Of a DNA stretch of 64,000 nucleotides, positions 30,578-41,659 are shown piece after piece (positions within the stretch are counted from its first letter, which is position 1; every line of letters starts with the position of its first letter). Origin of the DNA: Blattamonas nauphoetae (Eukaryota > Preaxostyla > Oxymonadida). The translations under genes and the position numbers were made by a program. The notes beneath the pieces were generated by a model. The model was not told the DNA's origin and did not search any database. It saw only the letters and a program-made list of their open reading frames with translations. The DNA lies in contig JARBJD010000168.1 of assembly GCA_033064195.1 (NCBI GenBank), positions 62,001 to 126,000 on the forward strand, read 5' to 3'.

Positions 30578-33500
30578 ATGACTAGTCAGAATCTATACGG
30601 TAAGCTTCAGCAGTTTCTTAGCGTTCAATCATCTTGAACACCTTTCATCTATTTATCGTTCTTACTCCCATTATCTCTTTTCCCTCCTCTTCCCTGCTAG
30701 AATTCTCTGAGCTTGAGCGATTGATTCATGGAGCAAAACAAACACTGACCGACAAAGACGTCTCCAACAAATCGGTCGTTAATGAGGTCGAGAAGGGACT
30801 GAAGGACATTGTGGACTCTGTGAGACTTGGACTCAGCGAACGTGATCGAACACTCCAACGGACTCTCTCTCGAATGGCTGAGATGGACACAGAAACTGCG
30901 GAGATGTCTCAGATGATGAAACTCGAGAAAGAAACACTCGTACGATCTCTCATGGAAACTGAGGCGAAGTTACTCGATGCTATTGCTCAATTTGAGCAAA
31001 CACAAATGGAGTATCAGCAGTTACTCGACAATCATGAACAGCTCAGCAAAGAGTTCGCTGAAATTCAAAGCATAGCCGCACAACACGAACAAAACGCAAT
31101 GTCTCTTCATAGTCAAAACCTTGTCTATCAAGAAAGGATGAATTCATTACGTTCAGAAATCGACAATTTGAAATCACAGGTATCCAAACAGGAACTGGAA
31201 ATTCTCAACATAACTTCAAATTTAGAGGACAAAAAGAGAGAATTCTCCGTAAAGACGCTCTCACAAATTCAACAACTTGCCGAAAAAGATAAAATAATCG
31301 CTGACAAAACGGCTGAACTCGAAGAAACACACCAACTCGTGAAAACTCTCTCAGATGCCCTACACAGCCAGTCTCGTACTTTGGAGGAAGAATATGATGA
31401 AACAAGTATTGTGAATCGGAATTATGAGAAGACATGCATTCGTCTTGACGAAGAAAATTGCAGACTGAAAATGGAAGTTGAAGACATGCGAATTCTCCTT
31501 AATTCGTTTGTCAATGACATGGATGATACCGACATGACTCTTGGTGGACACGGAAGATCCGAATCGTGGGATTATCCACTTTCGGAAAGAACAACAGACA
31601 ACCAAATTCAGACATTCTCTCTGAACCAAGATAATCTTCCATCAATCCTTCGAAAGGTCCTCTCCGATGCAAAACAAACGAAGGCGGATTTGGCAACACA
31701 AAAGAAGGAATCAGCCCTCATGATCTCTCGTCTTCAGCAACTGGTTGAGAAACAAAGAACCACTTCTGGTGAAGAAATGAAGGCACTAAAGAAACAGTAC
31801 GAAAGAGAAAAATCGGAATTGAACACAGAGAAACTGATTCTGGCGAACAAAGTTGCAGAACTGAGCAACACAGTGGACAATCAAACCGAAGAATATCGAT
31901 TGAAGGAACGACTGGCTGAACAGCTTCATAGCTCATTAACCGAACAACAGGAAGAAACAAAACGAACACTGGAAGAGGTTTTAGAAAAAGATCGAGTGAT
32001 TGCACAACTTTCTCGAGAGATCTCAAGTTTGAATTCTCGGTTGGCTTCAGAGAACAGACATTCCATTGAAATGACACAAACACGGAAGAATCTGGAGGAT
32101 GAGATTGCTGCAATTACTAAAAAGTATGAATGGCAGATTGCGACTTTGGGTAAGCAGGAGGAAGAGAGGCGGCAAAAAGCCGATCAGGAATATTCGAAGA
32201 AACTTGCTGAATTGACAAAACAGAACCAAGAACTGCTCGAGAATGTCTCAGAGAAGCGGGGGAATGATTTAGCTGAGAAAGCAAGAAAATCAGAACAACT
32301 TCTGGCATCACTCACGAAAAGCACGGAGAATCAGCTTTCAACCCTTCGAATCGAGCTCCAGCATCGAGAAACCGAATTAAAAACGACTCGTGAACAGTTG
32401 GATCGAACTAGAAATGAACGAAACGATCTTCAGGGTGAGTTGACGCTCTCAGCCCTCAGGTTTCAACAACTGAGAACGGAAGCATCGATGAAAGACACTT
32501 CGCATTCAACTGAGCTCAAACAGTTGGAATCTGAGGTTTCTTTGAAGATGGGCATTATTTCGGAATTATCGGCAGCGCTGGAGTCGAAACGAAAGGAAAA
32601 CGAATTGATCAAACTGGAAATTGAGGGTATTCGAAAAGAAAAAGAAGAAATTATTCTTGCAGCACGAAGGAAAGAAGGGGAACTGGATTCAATTCGGATG
32701 AATCTGAAATTGACAGAACAGGAACTGTCAGCTCAAAAACGACAGTTAGCCGTCGAAGCACAACTCAAAGAAGAAGAACGACGAGCGAAAGAAGAGGAAA
32801 GGCTAAAACAAAATCAAGAAATGACAATGAGATTGGAGGAATCACAACGAGCGAAGGAGGAGAGGACGAAACGAGAAGAAGTGGAAAGGAGAATGATGGA
32901 GTTGACTGAAACACTCACAGCGAAAGAGAAGCTCAATGAACATTTGTTGAATCGGATCAACCGAATGAAGGAGGAAGAAGATCGAAGAAAGGAAGAAGAG
33001 AGAGAGAGGGACGATTTGAGAAAACGAACAGAGTACACACAGAGAGAAGAGGAAATGAGAAAAGTTGCGGACATGGAGAGGAATCAACGAAAGCGACTGG
33101 AAGAACTGGAAACTCGTTTGGAGGCTCGTCGACGAAGTGATATGACACAAATGGAAGAAGAAACAAATCAACTGCGAGCAGAACTGTCAAAAGTGAAGGG
33201 AGAGAAGACGAAGCTGGAAAATGAGCTCTTCACCATCAGAAATGAAGCGAAGAAGGCAGAGTTGAGTTCGATTGTGGATTTGGAGGAGTTGAGAACAAAG
33301 ATGAAAGAAAATGAGGAGAGATGGGAACACGAAAAGGGGGATTTGTTGATCGAGATGATCACAAAGGAGAGAACAAGCGAGGAACAACTTTTGGACAAGA
33401 TGTCCGAGATTTCTGAGTTGAGAGGGGAGTTGGACAGACTGCGAGAAGAAAAGAGGAAAGATGAGCTGAACAAGATCGAGGCAGAGCAGCGTGTGATGGA

Positions 33501-35502
33501 AGAAGAAGTGAGAAGACGAGAAGAATCAAGACAATCGCAGAATTCGCTTCGAACGGAAAAGAAAGGGCTTGAGGAGGAATTGAACCGATATGTTACCAAG
33601 TTGAATGAGATGGAGAGAGTGATGGGGGAGAAGGAGGAAGAATGCAGAAAGTTGGAGAGGGAGAAGAACGAGATGTCTGTTGAACTGAGGTTGGGATTGA
33701 AGGATGGAGAGGACAGAGTGGAGCAGGTGATTTTGGAGAATGAATCACTTCGGAACAAAATGAAGGAATTCGAGTCCACAGCAAGACAACTCGAGAAAGA
33801 GAAAACAATGCTGGAAGAAAGAGAAAAGATCCGAACGGAACAGTTGAGCAAAACAGAACACAAACTGATGTCTGAATTGGAAGAGCGAAAAGAGGAAGAA
33901 AACAAGATTCGAGAAGAACTGACAAACACCCTACGAACTCTCACAAATCTCACGAACCACTCAGAATCAGTGGAACGAGAATTGGATCGAGTGCAGTCTG
34001 CGCTGAGTTGGACTGAAGAGGAAGTGAGTCGAGTGATGAAGGAAATGGAGGTTTTGGAGGAGGAGAGAAGAAGAATGGATGATGAGTTGAGAGAAGCGAG
34101 AGAACGAGTTGTGGAGAAAGAGGAACTGATTTGGGAGATGAAGTCTGAGTTGGAGAGAGTTGGTGAGGAAAGAGAGAAGGAGAGAAAAGAAGAGGATTGG
34201 AGGAGGATGGAAGAAGCGAGGCAAAGAGAAGAGATGGAGAGGTTGGAGAGAGAGAAGGAAGAGAAGGATCGTGCTCAGAGAACGATCGAAGAACAAAGCA
34301 TTCTTGAGAGAGAGAACGAAACAAGAAAACAACAAGAAGAGAGCGAGATATCACAGAAAGAGATGGAAAAACGAATTATTGAGTTGGAAAAACTGCTTGC
34401 ACAGAAAGATGAAGAAATTCGATCTGTCAAAACAACGCTGGAACAGCAGAAACACGAACTTTCGCAAAAAGAAGAGAAAGAAGAGACGAACAGACAACTT
34501 CGGAAGGAAAGAGAGATGGAACACGCCGAGGAAGAAAAAAGGAAAAGAAATGAACTTGAATCACGACTGAATGAATCGAAAATCGAACTGGAACGGGTAT
34601 CGGAAGAACTCAGACGAGTGGAAATGCGATTGGAGAGTTCAGAACATAAGAATTGGACTTTGAATCGAGCTTTCAATGATTTGGAACGACATTCGAATGG
34701 ATTGTGGGAATATTGTTTTGGGAAGGATGGGAGGAAAGGAGAAGGTGTGAGGAAGAGAGAGTTGAGGGAAGAAATGGGGAGGGTGGTGGGAGAGCAGGAG
34801 AAGCAGAAGGTCGTGATGGAGAGAGAAGGGGAGAGGAGAAAGGATGGTTTGGAGTCTGTGGGGGAGTGTGAAGATGAGATGGGGATGGAAGAAGAGAGGC
34901 AGAGAAGAGATGAAGGCGGTGAGAATCTAGATGACTGGACGAGTCAGCAGAGAGACCACCAACACGAAAGACAACCAGATCCAACCAAACACGAACCTGA
35001 ATTTGTCTCGAACTTCTTCACGTCTCCTCATTTCATCTCTTCACTCACTCCAACACACCCAACTCGACTTCTCTCACACCACATCCCAATCTCATCCACT
35101 CACATATCATCTGATCCCACACTCATCTCAACAGAGTCGTTCAATTCTCCCGTCTTCGATCCCCTCCCTCCACACCCCCAGAACAGCTTTCGAAGGGTTG
35201 TTGAAAATGAGAAGGAGAGAAGATGGAAAGAAGAGGTTGGGATTGGAGATGTGTCAATGTCTGCTATGTCCTCATGGAAGGGACTCGGACAGGAATCGGA
35301 ATCGGATTGGGAGTCTTCGTCGCCAGTGCATTCTGGGTTGGATGGGAGGGGAATTCAGGAAAGAAAAAAGAAGAAAAAGAAGAGAGGGAAGCAGAAGGGG
35401 AGGAGGGGAGGGAGTGGGGAAAGGCAGAAAGATGTTGTTCGTCCTTTTTATTCTTCTTCATTGAGACAGGGGATTCATCGTTCATTTGTGCCGGTTTCTT
35501 GA
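30578..35502 (+). CDS. Giant coiled-coil protein (1607 residues)
   Basis: Exon 1 (30578-30599) encodes MTSQNLY. A 101-nt intron (30600-30700, GTAAGC to GCTAG) joins it in phase to exon 2, which runs to TGA at 35500-35502. From about residue 10 to 1400 the chain is almost unbroken heptad coiled coil rich in Glu, Lys, Arg and Leu, with an early linker near 310-340. A short Ser/Pro-rich region with many His, Thr and Pro residues follows (about 35020-35200). The end is strongly basic (KKKKKKRGKQKGRRGG). The architecture fits a cytoskeletal, basal-body or Golgi-tether type protein. No motif identifies a specific family, and similarity to myosin tails would be expected from composition alone. Confidence 0.8.
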
Positions 35503-35643
35503 TTCATTCTTCATTCAAACTTTGAACTCTCTCAAATATCTTTGTTTTACTCTTCATTCAACACTTTCATGATGTGTAATCATTGATATCAGAAATTTAG
35601 GTCTTGCGGTGAATGATCCAACCATAACATTTGCAAATCAACC

Positions 35644-37865
35644 ATGCTTCCAACTCAAGCACAATCACCCCTGTCAAACACATTCGGAACTGGTAACACC
35701 TCTGATGGACTTGTGTGAATCGTCATTGTCGCATATCAATTGTCCCACGGGACTTTGTCTTGATTTTCATTCTCTGTCTGTTTTCCCATCCATTCAATGA
35801 CTTTCTCCCTCTTTTCAATCTTCACCAATCGTCTTTATAACATTGCCTTTCAGATGGAGGAATTCAGGAGATGTGAAAGTGAGTTCAAGAATGGCGATGA
35901 AACTGTCCAATTCAAGATCGCTCATTCTGTGTTCAATATTCTCACATCAGGTCTGTCACATGATTTCCACAAGATTATTTGGATTATTTGCGAACTCCTT
36001 GTTTTGATTTGGATTGTTGATTTCCTCGTTCTTTGGATATCTCAGAAGAATCAAAAATGAAAGAACTAAGTTCGATTGGGATTCGGAGTGGATTGTTGGA
36101 GAGATTTTCGGAGCGACTCTCTTCGGAATGTTCATCCACTCTTTATGTGTGTCTCTCTTCTTCTCTCCATATGATGATATTTCTGACTCTCTTGGTCATT
36201 CTCTTTTTGATTGATTTTGTGATGGATTGTGTGATGGATTGTGTGTATTCAGGGAGTTCTGTCGAGTGTGATTGTGGTGATGGTGACATCGGTGTCGGAA
36301 GGACGCCCTCGACTTCGGAGTGACCTGATTCCTTCTCTGCTTGCGCTCTCCTCCGTTTGTTCCTCTCTGTCTTCATTTTCTTCTTCTCTTTCTCCTTCTT
36401 TCACCTGTTCACGTTGTTATTCTCGTTGTTGTTGTTTGGTTGATCAGCATGCAGACAGTTCGTTGTCGACGCCAGCCACGCACTCTCTTGGGTCTGATCT
36501 CTTCTCTCTTCTTCATCATTCTTTCCTCTCTTCTTTCCTCTCCTTTCTCTCTCCAACTGATTTGATTTCTGTCTATTTGTTTTGACTTGTATTTGTATTT
36601 GGAGTCAACTGTGTGGAGGAAGTCTTTCGACTCTGGAAGTGGAGGGAGTGTTGAGTTCGGGAATTGTTGAGAGACTTTGCACTCGAATTGAAAGTGGAAG
36701 TGAAGATGAAAGTGAAAGTGGGTCAGTGGATGTTGTGGCGACACTCCTTGTTTTGGACCGATTGTGCAGTGGCCTTCGCTCTCACATTGACAACGAACAA
36801 CATTCGAAATCAACAGAAAAGAGGAATGAAGAATGGAAAGAAGATTCGTTCTCGCTGACTCGTCGCTGTGGATTCGCACTTGCTCGAATTGAGAAGGCAG
36901 TTCTGACATTTGGTCACTCGCTCGGAAGACAAAGTGCAGACGAAACAACACGAAACATCCAACAGCAAGTTGGAGGAATGATCATTCGACACTTCTCTTC
37001 ATCGATCTCGTCTCCATCGAAGAAAGAGATTGGATCGATTGGGATTGACTTGGCAGCAGTTCGGAGAGAGATGGAGATGCGAGAGAAGGAAAGAGAGATG
37101 TCAATGAAGAAAGCGGAAGAGGAGAGACAGAGAGAGTTCTCGAGGAAGATGAGAGAGATGGAAGAGATGAAGAGGATGAACGAGGAGCTGATTGAGGAAG
37201 GACGACAGAGACGAGAAGAGAAGAAGAGAGAAGAAGAAAGGAAGAGAGATGAGGAAAGGCAGAGAGAAGAGGAAAGGAAGAGAGAAGAGGAAGAGCGACG
37301 AAGGAATGTGAAGGAAGGAGCAGCAGCGATCGAAGTGTTCCAACAAGACAAGTTCACTCTCGTTGGAAATGTCTTCACAAAGGTGACTCCCACCAACCAT
37401 CATCTTCTCTCGCATTCATTCGGAGCTGTTGTAGCGCGAATCACTTTCATCATTCGGACTATCGACAGCGAGTTTGATTTTGGGTTGATCTCGACAGAGC
37501 TGACAGAATCAGCAAAGACAGCACAGAAATGGTTCGGTCACAACAAGGGAGGAGCAGCATGGATATGCTATTCATCACATCGTTATTCGAAACAGAACGA
37601 CAAACAATCACACAAAGGATCAGCATGCAAGGTAGGAGCAGTTGGACAGCGAGTGGTGATGGAGGCAGATGGACGAGAAGGAAAGCGAACAGTGAAGCTG
37701 TCGCAAGATGGAGAGACTCAGCCAGTCTTCTTCTCCAACATTCCTGTTCCATTCCGATTCGTCGTCTATCCATACAATCATCCGTGTGCAGTTGAGATTG
37801 TTTCGACGGAAGAGTTGAAAGAGCCATCGATGGTTGGAGGGAGTTTGGAAGTGGTGATGGACTAA
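35644..37865 (+). CDS. HEAT-coiled-coil-SPRY-like protein, copy C
   Basis: Exon 1 at 35644 encodes MLPTQAQSPL and ends SDGL before a GTGTGA donor. Exon 2 at 35854 (MEEFRRCESEFKNGDETVQ) ends at a GTCTGT donor near 35949. HEAT-type exons follow at about 36050-36147 (GLLERFSERLSSE) and 36252-36350 (GVLSSVIVVMVTSVSEG). The last exon begins near 36603 (CGGSLSTLEVEGVLSSGIVE). It has a charged linker, a coiled coil at 37060-37310 with repeats of REEERKREEE, and a SPRY-like domain from EVFQQDKFTLVGNVF to TAA at 37863-37865. It is an inverted paralog of the gene ending at 20362 with matching exon order, which supports both models. Probable interaction scaffold. Confidence 0.7.
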
Positions 37866-38080
37866 TCAAAGCTCTTCTCTTTTCACACTCGCTTTCAATT
37901 CACTTTTCTTCCTTCCCCTTTAATCACCAAATTTATCTGCCAGACATAGAGAGTGTGGAGAGACAATCTTGTTTCGCTAAGGCATCGGAGATGAGGAGAA
38001 GATTAACCATTTGAAGACCAGATCAACGCAAAGAGAGGGTTTTCAGTCTATAGTCAGTTGGATGAACTCAATGGTGTTTT
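37866..38080. other. Intergenic before the MRH inverted repeat
   Basis: Short AT-rich 3' flank of copy C. Nothing recognised. The inverted repeat starts at 38081. Confidence 0.4.
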
Positions 38081-38932
38081 CCAAAAGCCACATGCGACAC
38101 TCTCACTGGAGAGTAGTTTACCAAATGTTTACCCAGGTTTTGGAGGGAAAAAGGCGACGAACTCGCGATCACCCCTTAATCTGTCCAAACTCGGTCCTCA
38201 AGAAATGCTCGCATTCATCCTGACCTCCATCCTCACAGCTTTCAAGATCGACAATTATGAATTCGAAGTGGAGCACCTCACGTTGAACGGGTTTGTGCCT
38301 CGCTTTGTGATTGTTCTCTTCTGACAGCACGGCCTACTCTCTCCGTGTGAGCAACGATGAAACGCTTTATTTCAACTACATGGATACTGTCGCACTTCCG
38401 TCGGAGTGTGAGCATCTTGGATGGACAACGAATGCATATTCGATTGTGGCGTTGAAAGACATGGAACTTTGTGTAAATACTGCAAACATCAAGTCTGGCC
38501 GATTCAGCCTGATTCCCCGAAGTGGATCGTCCGCCCCAGCTGGCCTGCGCTCGGTGTATCGATCGGCCCTTGCGAATCTATTCCAGATTGACCTGATCTG
38601 CAACCGAACTGAATCGATGCGCGTTTCTCGTTCCACAAGCGGTTCTTACCTCGTGACATGGCACAATCCGGCGGGCTGTGCTCGTGTTGTGGGATAGACG
38701 GGAACGAGGCTGTTGATGTCCCGACTCTATACACAGAGTTATTTCTCTTTTCTGAAGCACCTCATGATTTTTGAGAGTACTGAGATGATCGTTTCACGAT
38801 CTTTTCTATTTTCCGCATGTTTTGGGAACTGTAGCCAGCCCGTGTCTCGCTGTGACCTTCGAGAAAGGCGTCGCAATTTGGGAGAACAACCAGGTCAAAG
38901 AGTGTTTATGGAGAAGTGGAATTAGAAACCGC
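38081..38932. repeat. Inverted repeat 2, left arm (MRH unit)
   Basis: An 852-bp block repeated in reverse complement at 40483-41333. It carries a complete MRH-like gene plus about 120 bp of 5' and 235 bp of 3' flank. The two arms are nearly identical; the clearest differences are in the 37-nt intron and at the outer edge. Confidence 0.9.
38205..38697 (+). CDS. Small secreted MRH-like protein, copy B
   Basis: Same two-exon structure as copy A: ATG at 38205 with signal-like MLAFILTSILTAF, a 37-nt intron (38291-38327), then TAYSLRVSNDETLYFNYM and a C-terminus with DLICNRTESM and YLVTWHNPAGC, ending in TAG. The mature chain has Cys in the SECEHLG and ELCVNTAN regions, expected to form disulphides. 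Compared with copy A, substitutions cluster in the middle (residues about 45-80), while the start and the last 60 residues are conserved, so a selected protein is likely. Possible lectin-like or sorting role, inferred from the MRH-like ending only. Confidence 0.6.
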
Positions 38933-39024
38933 GAAAGATAAAGTATTGAATGAAGTGATAGCTTATAACAACCGAAGTGTTTGGGCAGCACACGAATTCG
39001 GTTCTAAATTACGAGTCAGAACAT

Positions 39025-39788
39025 CACCACAGAATTTCCGTCATGTGTGGAGAAATAGGGATGGAATGGGAGAGGCGGGAAATATTATCAATTCGGAACG
39101 ATGTTCCGCTCTCGGGTGCCGAAAACTGAAGAAAGAGAAAAATGAGAGAAGAGAGAATCATACTCCAATTTTCACTGATGAAGGTATTCCTGACATATAA
39201 CTTCTTCCAGTCTTTCCATTCACAAAGAATTGCACAGTTCTAGGCGATGATTCAAAGTCACAGATGATTCGAACACAATCTCCATCATTCAGGATAGAGT
39301 GGCATATCTGAGACGATGAGGACGATGTTGGAGTGTTGGAGCAGAGACGACCCCTTGAGTTGAGACTTACAGAATCTGCAAATGTGAGAATCGAGAAAAA
39401 TAGACTTTTGGTTTCAACTCCCAACCTGTCACCGTCGGCACAAACACGACAAGCAGAGTCGATCAAACCAATCCCCAAATAGCCAGTCCATCCTAGGAAG
39501 ACACAATGACTGAGAAAATATGGTCACACTAGGGAGAGTCAGGATTGTGATGGTTACGGATTGAACTCCAGACGAGAAGGGACTCACTAGAGTACACGTG
39601 CCCCAATGAGAAGAATGCGTATCACGTTGGGTGAAGAGAGGCTCAACCCTGTATCGATCAGAAGTCATGTTCATACGAGTCTCGAGTTGATCTAACCACA
39701 AAGCTGCGTATCAGTATGATCCACCCATGAAGAATTGATTCGACGTGACATCAACAGTATTGACACTTCGAATGGAGATATGTGACAT
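39025..39788 (-). CDS. Single-domain SPRY-like protein
   Basis: A compact gene of five exons and about 200 residues. ATG at 39788 (MSHISIRSVNTVD), then short introns of 33 nt (ending GTTAG), 37 nt (GTGTGACC to CCTAG), about 54 nt (GTGACAGG to TTTGCAG) and 38 nt (GTATGATT to CTTCAG), each restoring an open frame. The product is one SPRY-like domain: WGTCTLVSPF, WTGYLGIGLIDSACR, SPRTVQFFVNGKTG, IPSSVKIG and the end ESGTSFRIDN before TGA. The same module ends the kinase at 24363 and the HEAT proteins. Its start codon lies 42 bases from that of the divergent cysteine-rich gene. Likely a protein-binding adaptor; partner unknown. Confidence 0.65.
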
Positions 39789-39830
39789 TGTGGCTACAAC
39801 TGCTTTACACTCTTCGTATTTCTTGTGAAG

Positions 39831-40493
39831 ATGTTCGCCCTCCTTGCTTCTTTGTCCAGCCAAATTCTTGCCCAATGCTTCGGGTTCTCCCAGCCATCGT
39901 GCAGCAGCTGCTCGATGCCAAGCTTCCCGTCGTTCGAGTCAAGCCGTGGATGTGCCTGCTCGACTCCATCGGTGCCCCAGTTCAACTTCCCTCAACCATC
40001 TCCCTGTGCTCTTCCTCAACAATCACCATGTGCCCTGCCCGCGCCCACTCGCTTCTCGAACGAGAACATGTTCAACGCGCACAACAGTGGGAACAACCGT
40101 CAAGCGTCTCAAGACCACATGCGCGCCAACGCAGACTGCGACACATCTCGCCAGAACGCGGCGGAACGCTGCAACGCTCAACGTGCGAAGGCTCTGCTTG
40201 ATGCTGATGTGCGTGCACAGAACCACCGCTTCTCGGAATGCAACGAGAACGAGTTCCTCTGCCACAACAAGAAGGCTCGCACCGACACTGGAGACTGCTC
40301 GGCTCAGACCGCAAAATTGAATGCGGACACTTCGAATGCTTGCCAGGCAGCTCAACGGAACTGCGACTCGAACAAACATCACAGCTGTGCTGGGCGCGAT
40401 GCGACGACACTTTGTGAAGCCGCTCACTGCTCAGACGCGTCGGGACTGAAGAGCGCATCAGGATGCGGGTCAGTGTCGCCCTGCGGTTTCTAA
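39831..40493 (+). CDS. Secreted cysteine-rich protein
   Basis: A single exon of 220 residues starting at the ATG at 39831. MFALLASLSSQILAQ is a good signal peptide. A Ser/Pro/Cys region (SCSSCSMPSFPSF) follows, with a doublet SPCALPQQSPCALPAP. The rest is a helical stretch in which Cys recur every 7 to 17 residues among Asn, Ala, Asp and Arg (ADCDTSRQNAAERCNAQRAK; NADTSNACQAAQRNCDSNKH). The end is GCGSVSPCGF. The coding sequence is visibly richer in C and G than its neighbours. It is probably a disulphide-rich secreted or cyst/coat-type protein. I recognise no family. It sits in the spacer of inverted repeat 2 and its stop coincides with the start of the right arm. Confidence 0.6.
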   Translation: MFALLASLSSQILAQCFGFSQPSCSSCSMPSFPSFESSRGCACSTPSVPQFNFPQPSPCALPQQSPCALPAPTRFSNENMFNAHNSGNNRQASQDHMRANADCDTSRQNAAERCNAQRAKALLDADVRAQNHRFSECNENEFLCHNKKARTDTGDCSAQTAKLNADTSNACQAAQRNCDSNKHHSCAGRDATTLCEAAHCSDASGLKSASGCGSVSPCGF

Positions 40494-41333
40494 TTCCACT
40501 TCTCCATAAACACTCTTTGACCTGGTTGTTCTCCAAATTGCGACGCCTTTCTCGAAGTTCACAGCGAGACACGGGCTGGCTACAGTTCCCAAAACATGCG
40601 GAAAATAGAAAAGATCGTGAAACGATCATCTCAGTACTCTCAAAAATCATGAGGTGCTTTAGAAAAGAGAAATAACGCTGTGTATAGAGTTGGGACATCA
40701 ACAGCCTCGTTCCCGTCTATCCCACAACACGAGCACAGCCCGCCGGATTGTGCCATGTCACGAGGTAAGAACCGCTTGTGGAACGAGAAACGCGCATCGA
40801 TTCAGTTCGGTTGCAGATCAGGTCAATCTGGAATAGATTCGCAAGGGCCGATCGATACACCGAGCGCAGGCCAGCTGGGGCGGACGATCCACTTCGGGGA
40901 ATCAGGCTGAATCGGCCAGACTTGATGTTTGCAGTATTTACACAAAGTTCCATGTCTTTCAACGTCACAATCGAATATGCATTCGTTGTCCATCCAAGAT
41001 GCTCACACTCCGACGGAAGTGCGACAGTATCCATGTAGTTGAAATAAAGCGTTTCATCGTTGCTCACACGGAGAGAGTAGGCCGTGCTGCCACAAAAGAA
41101 TAATGACAAAGCGAGGCACATACCCGTTCAACGTGAGGTGCTCCACTTCGAATTCATAGTTGTCGATCTTGAAAGCTGTGAGGATGGAGGTCAGGATGAA
41201 TGCGAGCATTTCTTGAGGATCGAGTTTGGACAGATTAAGGGGTGATCGCGAGTTCGTCGCCTTTTTCCCTCCAAAACCTGGGTAAACATTTGGTAAACTA
41301 CTCTCCAATGAGAGAATCGCATGTAGCTTTTGG
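40483..41333. repeat. Inverted repeat 2, right arm (MRH unit)
   Basis: Reverse-complement partner of 38081-38932, 851 bp. It overlaps the last codons of the cysteine-rich gene, so that gene's C-terminus lies inside repeat sequence. Confidence 0.9.
40717..41209 (-). CDS. Small secreted MRH-like protein, copy C
   Basis: Third copy, on the minus strand: ATG at 41209, 37-nt intron at 41087-41123 and the same C-terminus. The exons are almost identical to copy B. The intron differs most: it begins GTATGT and ends GTGGCAG, where B has GTTTGT and CTGACAG, but keeps the length of 37. That contrast supports a real intron and a functional gene. See copy A for the MRH-like assignment. Confidence 0.6.
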
Positions 41334-41655
41334 ACCTCCAGCTCAAATCGTTCCATTCACATACATTTCGCCTCATTTGCTTCTGCCTACCACTCTCTTC
41401 CTCATCGTGACAGAAAAGCTTGCAAACCAAGATTTAATGCATTTACCTGTTGGTGGTCGAATCACCCATGCGCCTTTGATTCTGAAGAATATCTTCAAAA
41501 TTATCTTGCCTTACGCGCTGTATTGGTGTCGCTAGAAAAGAAAACGAAACAAAAAATGAAGATACAACTGAACAAGATTAGAAAGGTCTTCAGAAATCTC
41601 CAAATTTCGATTGATTCATCATCATCACTCTCCACCAAACGGAGATCCCGAACTT
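41334..41655. other. Spacer between inverted repeat 2 and the NTPase gene
   Basis: An open plus-strand stretch (about 41340-41535) contains THAPLILKNIFKI and could be an upstream exon of the next gene. I cannot place a start. Otherwise nothing is recognised. Confidence 0.3.
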
Positions 41656-41659
41656 TGAA

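Noticed and set aside
33168-33953. 261-residue Ser-rich frame on the minus strand
   Set aside because: Exact shadow of the Glu/Lys-rich coiled-coil gene; Ser-rich antisense frames are expected there. The same applies to minus frames at 14816-15525 and 34275-34984.
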